This document shows, one piece after another, positions 57,703 to 64,000 of a stretch of DNA of 64,000 bases. Every line of letters starts with the position of its first letter. Within the stretch, counting starts at the first letter, position 1. This DNA comes from Phlegmacium glaucopus (Eukaryota; Basidiomycota; Agaricomycetes; Agaricales; Cortinariaceae), in contig MU130698.1 in NCBI GenBank assembly GCA_015039465.1, positions 371,873 through 435,872 on the forward strand, written 5' to 3'. The notes beneath the pieces are model-generated. The model was not told the DNA's origin and did not search any database. It saw only the letters and a list, made by a program, of their open reading frames with translations. The position numbers were made by a program, and so were the translations under genes.

Positions 57703-58870
57703 GGTCAGTCATCATCAAGTCTCATTGAATATTTCCGGTGGGAAAGGGCATGCTAAAGTTGCAAATCACGCGTCTTCCAAAGCTTTCAAAATTGGGTTAT
57801 TCCAATAGTTCCAATAGTTTGAGATATAAAACAGTGTTTAGACTCTGACATCCAGAAATAGAGCATTTGAAATTTTGTATGACAGTGTTTTTTAAAAGGT
57901 TTTAATTCCATCTGAGGTGTCGGACTACGAATACTTGTCTCTAACTAGTAGTGATGTCAGTTAGACGCCGGTCCTCATCGCGCTCGGAACAATCATTCCA
58001 CTGTAGACTATGGACAACAGGTGGCTTTCCTTAGGGTAGGTAACAGTATATACATACTTAGAAGGACAGCAGGTTTTTTCTTTGTATATTTCCCAGAAAA
58101 TGGACGACTACTTTTCTGGCCCATAGAATATTATATATACAACCCTGCATCCATTGTATATGCATGCGTTGGTAGAAAATCTATTATGTTATTGGTAGTC
58201 TGTTGTGGCAGCACCTGAATATCGTGCCGATGGCTTTCAAAAAGAAGGATACAAGAGAGGGTGCTTCGAAGGGTGCACACACGGGTTCGCTGTCCGTGGT
58301 GATATGAATGATGCGAAAGTCAAACCTGGCAAGGAGGGTGCATTCAAATCTACGACTGTAAGTGGCTACAATCGTGAACAGAAAATAGGATAATCAGCCG
58401 CTCACCAGTGATATAAGCAAACTGGACGAAAGAGAACAGCTTCGCCTCCCACCTTCATCGAAGCGTTCCTCCTAGAGCTGTTTACCTGCTTGAATAGGTC
58501 GCCGCAGCTTAGAAATGACATCGAGTAAAAGCACCAGTTCAACTCAACAGCTTGGGCATTGTTCATTCACCGCCAGCCACAAGTTCACAACAATAGCAAT
58601 CGCTGGTACCAGCAGGCGTCTCGTCAAACGGGAGACCAATCATTGGCGCACGAAGTGGCTGATAATTTCGAAATGACCGAAAGGGAGGCGATGATCGAGG
58701 CTCCTGATTCGATGGAGAAATATAATCACATTTTCCGGGAAAGGGGGAGTCTAGGTCGGAGAAAAATATTAATCACGAAGGCACAGGAAAGACCAGAAGA
58801 GAGGGATAAAGATTTCAGGGCACATTTTCCTAGTCTCATTCGTCGGCCTCCATTCTAGCTTCCAAAATCC
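57440..58870 (+). repeat. Tandem duplication, unit 1
   Basis: Direct repeat of about 60490-61790. Shared stretches include GTGAGTACTA near the 5'UTR intron, the peptide coding region, GACGCCGGTCCTC, GCCGATGGCTTTCA-type sequence, and the block from ATAGGTCGCCGCAGCTT to CAATAGCAATCGCTGG. Divergence and many indels indicate an old event. Confidence 0.75.
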
Positions 58871-60432
58871 AGCCTGCCGACCGGTTCAAAATTGCATCAT
58901 GTCTGAGAAGTACTCCAACGCGAAGCACGAGTTCAAGTAAAACAATCAATGTCCCAACCAAATATCTTCCGTTAGTTCCTCTAGTGATTTCCTTAACTCC
59001 TTGGAATATATGTTCTATTTCCATGCCAGCAGCGAGCTGCGATACCGACACTCGCAGACACTAGACTAGCGTTACCGAGATGGTTCTATTATTCTTCATT
59101 GGGATGGCATCAGCACTTGTGGTTTTTAGAGGCATGTTGTAGCTTGTAAGCGTTTTTGGGAAGGCATTCTGCGAAGTCGATCTTGCTGAGGTGTTCAGGA
59201 GAGGTGAGTGAAGAATAGAAATTTTAAAGGAATGGAACACGTGTTAGGCTCGGCACAAGCCCCGTTTTCCGAATTCACAGTCCGATGATTATTTGTACAC
59301 CTTTGCAGGCCATCCTGCGAAGGTATCCGGTTCCCGGACCGGAGCAAGGGCTTGCACACGTGTGATATTTGGCGCCTTCTGATATTTAGTAACCATCAAA
59401 TGTTGTTAAACGCTTATTATATGGCAGCGATGTCCGGCGTGATAGTGTAAAAGTCTTTGTATGATTAGCGCTAATCAGCGAAGTATTGCCATTTCGGATT
59501 TAAGCCACGCGCCTCGTGTGCGTATTGCGCTTTGCATGATTTTTGGTGAAATGTGAAAGGGTGGTGTCGCCGTTTAGGAATTTTATGCGTGTGCTGCTTG
59601 CTGTGCGTGTTTCGTTTGTGTGATTTTCCGCTTGAGTTACCCTTTTCTAATATCACACTAATCTTTTTCTTTACACAGATCGGTCCGTTCTCCGACAAAT
59701 TTTCTTTAGCTCCTTGGAACAGGCGATTCTTTCTGGACTCCCACGTCTGCAATGATACGATACCCGCAGGCACCAGAGGAGAATACTAGCGTTACCAGGA
59801 TGATTCTTTGAGTCGGCCTAGCAGCAAAATGTCGAAATAGTTTCCTGTTTCGAGGAAAACCATACGATTCACAGATTATTAATAGGAAATCACTAACTTC
59901 AAGTTCGGAGTCCGGACCGGTTTCTCAAAATGGTCTAGTTCCAGCCTTTTAGGGAAGGTGTAACCCGTGGCAATTTATTTTGACGTTTTGCTGATCCTAT
60001 TCTTTCTTTCTTTCTTTTTGCTTTTTGTCAATGTAGGTCTTTTGGAGTGGTACTCAATACACTTACTAGCTTGATTGGCGGACAGTATTACTAAGGCCTC
60101 TATCATCGCCTGTTCTCTCCGCACCCCCATGTACTGCTGAGGTTATTCTTGTATTGGTTTGGCCTGTAAGCATGTTGGGAATTATGTGGCATATGCACCA
60201 TTAGCAGATGCGTTATAAGAGAGTCAAATACAATTTGTTCGTGAGTGACACGACCGCGACCGATTGTTAGGAGTCAGCGAAGGATAGAAGTTCTTCACGA
60301 ACCGGTCGCCGGTCTAGTTTCTAAACTTACAGTCTCTACAAACCACAAAATCAGCAATATTTGTTCGTTTTAGGCCTGCGACACGGTTAAACAGTTTCTT
60401 TCTTGATTAGGAAGCCCTTGAGAGCTAAAACT
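58871..60432. other. No gene seen
   Basis: Spacer between the two duplicated units; frames 59471-59773 (-) and 59553-59789 (+) overlap and lack features. Confidence 0.5.
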
Positions 60433-60440
60433 ATATAAAA
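60433..60440 (+). promoter_or_regulatory. TATA box of the cysteine-rich peptide gene
   Basis: TATATAAA about 148 bp upstream of the ATG. A likely 5'UTR intron follows (GTGAGT at about 60494 to CGTAG at about 60550). Confidence 0.6.
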
Positions 60441-60489
60441 GCCTGATACAGCACTTGAAGGTACCCAACAACCAACTCCCAATACCTAA

Positions 60490-61790
60490 ACCGGTGAGTA
60501 CTATAGACCTCCTCCTCAACTTGATGATCAATGCTGACTTCGCTTCGTAGTGATCAGAACAAGCAAACAAGCCTAGAACCATGCAATTCTTTGCCTTCGC
60601 TATGGTAGCCAGTGTCTTCGCCTTCGTCGTAGCCACCCCCAGACCTCAGCTCTTCGAAAGAACCGTGTGCTCGGAACAGTGGTGTTATAACTCAAAGACC
60701 GGTGCATCAAACCCATGCGAGTGCCCAGGCTCCACTTGCCAGCACACAGTGGCATATCTCTACAGTTGCACTTAAGCCTGAGGTCAGTCTTAATCAACTT
60801 TATCAGGAAAAAATTGCCTGATGGATAGGCATATGTAGACGAGGCAGAAGAATTAGAACCATCTATTTTGTAGCCTGTAGCATCTTCCAAGGCTTTCAAA
60901 GTGACGGTTGTGCTATACCCAATAGTACCAATAGTTCCAAGACAAAGAATTATGTAAAGAGTGATTAGACTTTAAATTGAGTGTGTGGAACTTTGTGATG
61001 ATAGTTAGACGTTAGACGCCGGTCCTCGTACACGCCGGTCCTCGTACACACATAGTCAACTGCCGTGTACATCCATTCGTTGGTAAAAAATGAAAATCTA
61101 ATTCCATATTTCGTAGTCTATTTTGGCAGGTACTTGGGTATCACGGCGATGGCTTTCAGAAAGAGCGACTGTAAGTGGCTAGCAAGAGCGAACGGGAAGA
61201 GTTACGGAGTGTCTAGACAATAGTATAGTCAGCCGCTCACCTGTGATGAAAGGAGAAGTGAAGTATCTCAAAATCTTCATGTTGTGGAACACTGACTCCT
61301 AAGGCTAAATTATTTTTCACATTGCGCAGTAAACAATAGTCAGAGTCAGCCTCTCCTGGATCTTCGCCAAGGAGATCCTTCTGCTAGCCCGCCTAGAGCA
61401 GCTAACTGGCTTGTATAGGTAGCCGCAGCTTTATAATTGACATCTATTAGAAGCATGAGTCCAACTCAACAGCCTCCAGCATTGTTCATTCACCGTCAGC
61501 CACAACAATAGCGATTGCTGGCGCTAGCAGGAAATCCAAGCGTCTCGTCGAACGGGAGGTCAATTATTGGCGTACGGGTGACTGGTCAATGGCGGCGCTT
61601 AAAGCCATTGATTCGATGGAAATATAAGCATATTTTCCAGGAAAGCGGGAGTCTAGGTCGGAGATAGATATTCATCACTAAGACACAGGAAAGATCAGAC
61701 AAGAGCGGGATAAATGTGCACGCGCTGTTCCTACTCTCATTCGTCGCCGGTCGGCTTACATTCTGGCATCCAAAATCGCAGGTTCTCCCC
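60490..61790 (+). repeat. Tandem duplication, unit 2
   Basis: Second unit of the direct duplication described at 57440-58870, carrying the intact peptide gene. Confidence 0.75.
60581..60775 (+). CDS. Small secreted cysteine-rich protein, 64 residues
   Basis: Single coding exon. A signal peptide MQFFAFAMVASVFAFVVATP is followed by a mature chain of about 44 residues with six cysteines spaced C-x4-C-x10-C-x-C-x4-C-x9-C, enough for three disulfides. A TATA box and a spliced 5'UTR are visible. Similar six-Cys secreted peptides in basidiomycetes include candidate effectors and defensin-like peptides, but this one matches no family I can name; any role in interaction or defence is inference. A degraded tandem paralogue at 57370-57702 keeps the cysteine spacing while other residues changed. 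Confidence 0.8.
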   Translation: MQFFAFAMVASVFAFVVATPRPQLFERTVCSEQWCYNSKTGASNPCECPGSTCQHTVAYLYSCT

Positions 61791-62063
61791 TATTATAAAT
61801 ATCATCTCAAATGATTACAGCCTTCCATATGAATTCACAAATTCAATATCCTTAACACCTGAGTGAAAATAGTACACTTACTGAGTGACATGAACAGTGA
61901 TTGAATCATAGACTCATCTTGCTTTCATTACCAGTTCTTCCCTCTTTCCCAGTGAATACTGCGGTAGCCTTTGTAGGATCTCCCAACCACATACGGGGTA
62001 CGCCGTGTCACGACCATAATCTTGGAGACACTGGCGGGATAAGTGACACATGCCACGTGGATC
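61791..62063. other. No gene seen
   Basis: Short spacer before the inverted repeat. Confidence 0.5.
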
Positions 62064-62492
62064 TTACAGCTAAATGCAAAACCCTAGACAGTTCTTGATT
62101 TTTGGTTGTGCGCCCGTGTTTGTGTAAACATCTGCTTTTGGTAGCAATGACGCAAGCTGTGAAGTCAGGTCACTAGAAAAGAACCCTTCGAGCTCCCTCC
62201 ATCGCTTGTACACCGTGCATTGAGTTGAATCCACCGTTACTACTCTTGCAGCTTCTGCGCTTTTGGAATATAGCGACAGTTGCCCATAACAGCCTCAACT
62301 ACAAGAGTCTCTGTTACTGGTGGAGCAGCACCCCCACCAATGCTCCACAGACACCCCGACTCATTGCCAAAAAGAGTGGCACTGCGACGTCGCAAAGCAA
62401 TGACTTCCTGACCGAAAGCAGTTGTTTATATAAACACGGGCACACAAGCAAAAATTTCAAAAAACTGTCTAGGGTTTTGCATTTAGCTGTAA
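62064..62492. repeat. Inverted-repeat element, arms about 85 bp
   Basis: Left arm TTACAGCTAAATGCAAAACC.. (from 62064) and right arm ..GGTTTTGCATTTAGCTGTAA (to 62492) match over about 85 bp with small differences, including the CCCGTGTTT and CTGCTTT segments. About 250 bp lie between. No direct duplication was found, so class assignment is open; a MITE is likely. Confidence 0.7.
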
Positions 62493-63406
62493 AGGGTTCA
62501 AGTTTGCCAATAAGAACTGCGAATGCTTGGCCGAACTCCATACTCTACTGGTTTTCCCTTTAGGCGACTTGCCCAGCTTTGGCATCATCAATTGCCTTGC
62601 AATTGCCATTACCTATCTGCCGAGTCCCCAGCCTGTCATCTGATGGTAGATTAGGGTGTAGGAAAATTGAGCATGCTCATGTTTATTACCTTCGATATTT
62701 GATGATGGATATATGTAGCGTGTATTAAATGTTGAACGTTGAACGTTGAAATCACCTGTCGGTATCCAGAATGGGAGAAAGGGTGGGAATTTTAATCGTG
62801 GGATGATCGTTAGCTAAGCGCCGTGTGACAGCACCCACCAGACGATCTCCCAGACAAACCTTTCATGGCTGCCTTTGCATCTGCCTCGAAACGAAAAACT
62901 ACCGATGACGAGGAAGATTAAACCTCTCAAGCAAACATAGAAGAAACCAAAACATTCGAATACCCAGAAGACTTAGATATCTGGGTACGACACCTTTCAT
63001 TCTAATTGGTATTTGAACCGACAAAGTGATAAGCATTTTATACGCTTTTTGTATTAGATCAAGAGCAATTTGCATGTTACCAACCCCGGGATAGCTTATC
63101 ACACCTTCTGCCGCTCCATCAAGGACGGTCATGAATCGAAGTCTTGCTCTGAAAGGCGGGAAACAACAATCGAAAACTTGGGGACGAAGACCTGGTAGGC
63201 CTTTTCTGATCTTACTTCAATAAATGTTGAATAGTCAATTTACAGGAAACATTGGTGTCCTCCGGTGTGACGGCTCAGCTTCGAACTTTGTTCGGAATCG
63301 ATATCGATAAAGGGAGCCAGAAGATGAGGAGCAACACTGAAAAACAATCACTTCCGAAGAAACCTGCGGATGCGGTTCCGTCAACGACAGCTTTCCAAAG
63401 CTGTCC
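62493..63406. other. No supportable gene
   Basis: A short plus-strand start MAAFASASKRKTTDDEED at 62864 meets a stop, and later plus-strand stretches (about 63110-63350) look protein-like but do not join clearly. Confidence 0.4.
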
Positions 63407-63670
63407 CTAAAATGTTAAAGAACAAGATAATTGGTATAACCCAATATTCGAGATAAAAAGTCCAATCATACTGACTTCGTCTTTATTCATCACACAAAAA
63501 CCCCCCTCACTCGAACGATAAGCAAACCTCTCAACATCGATCCACCCTTTTAACGGATCATGCCCACTTATACGCAACCGTAGTATCTCCATGCCTTTGT
63601 CGTTGATGGCAGGAGGCGCGAGTTTACACTTTACATGGAAAATTTCCAAGCTCTCTTTGATGAGAGACAT
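63407..63670 (-). pseudogene. Fragment resembling the C-terminal region of a fungal Chk1-type kinase
   Basis: The minus frame starts SLIKESLEIFHVKCKLAPP and contains EILRLRISGHDPLKGWID, VERFAYRSSEGGFCVMNKDE. This resembles my recollection of the C-terminal regulatory part of Agaricomycete Chk1-like kinases (..KGW..VE.F.YR..EG.FCVM..DE). No kinase domain is seen in the 330 bp upstream on this strand before the window edge. Identification is tentative. Confidence 0.35.
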
Positions 63671-64000
63671 CAGTCAGATGAGGGTATGTAGCGGTTTTCG
63701 GATTGCGTTTTGTGAAATAATAAAGCAGGGGATGGTAGGAAGAAGGGCAAGGTTTGACATACGAAAAGCATGAGAGATTGCGTGAGTTGAGATTGGTGAG
63801 TATATAACTTCATCTTGGTCTTCGTCCATTTTACTTAATTATAAGACCTTGCAGGCTGCGGCGCGCTGTTCGGGTATATTAAAATAATTGCTGTGAAAAC
63901 CTTGGAAGGAAAGAATAAGCGATGGGTTCATTTGTCGGAAAGATAGGGAAGAGATCAGCAGGGATCAAACAAGAGAGGGATGAAAGAAAAACATCTGAGC
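63671..64000. other. Window edge, no gene seen
   Basis: No supportable feature. Confidence 0.4.

Overview
The window is nuclear DNA of a mushroom-forming basidiomycete (Agaricomycetes). I infer this from dense 50-80 nt GT-AG introns, from families typical of that class (DUF4238, DUF6534-type membrane proteins, fruit-body-specific protein A, seven-helix membrane proteins, F-box/LRR-like proteins) and from its transposons: chromodomain Ty3/gypsy, tyrosine-recombinase retroelement, CACTA/tnp2-like and hAT. No CRISPR, operon or prokaryotic feature is present, and I found no convincing tRNA or rRNA gene.

Layout. 1-11.3 kb is nested transposon debris. A tyrosine-recombinase (DIRS-like) retroelement relic is split by a 6.5 kb hAT-type element with an exact 8-bp target duplication; that element carries a 5'-truncated chromovirus and solo LTRs. 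11.9-15.2 kb (minus) is an NB-ARC/TPR (NLR-type) gene with near-identical TPR units and eroded 3' repeats. 15.2-18.8 kb is mostly gene-poor. 18.85-30.24 kb is the gene island: a DUF4238 gene (+), an ARMC8/Gid5-like subunit of the GID/CTLH ubiquitin ligase (-, 12 exons), a seven-helix membrane protein (+), a glutathione S-transferase (-) and a secreted fruit-body-specific-protein-A homologue (-). Exon models for these five and for the NB-ARC gene were built by hand; every coding sum is divisible by three. 30.2-36.5 kb is gene-poor, with a minisatellite, a solo LTR and two hAT-type MITEs. 37.7-38.7 kb holds an F-box/LRR-like fragment. 39.6-52.2 kb is bounded by an inverted duplication of a DUF6534-like gene (left copy broken, right copy plausible) enclosing a decayed CACTA/tnp2 transposase, a hAT element with an assembly gap, and a small intact membrane protein gene. 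54.7-55.6 kb is a decayed seven-helix paralogue. 57.4-61.8 kb is a tandem duplication carrying a small secreted six-cysteine peptide (second copy intact). The last 2 kb has an inverted repeat and a possible kinase C-terminal fragment.

Three points stand out. (1) About 46,785-48,422 is written backwards without being complemented: the plain reversal encodes the missing core of the hAT transposase with proper introns, while no normal frame of either strand does. This is an assembly or file-handling error beside the 360-N gap, not biology, but ordinary annotation cannot see it. (2) At least five elements have TIRs plus perfect 8-bp duplications (hAT superfamily), which lets the insertion order be read. 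(3) Stop codons in the transposon ORFs are largely CGA to TGA, and the two 413-bp LTRs differ mostly by CpG to TpG/CpA, consistent with cytosine methylation of repeats. I found no clearly undescribed multi-gene system; the best biological candidates for follow-up are the NLR-type gene and the duplicated cysteine-rich secreted peptide.
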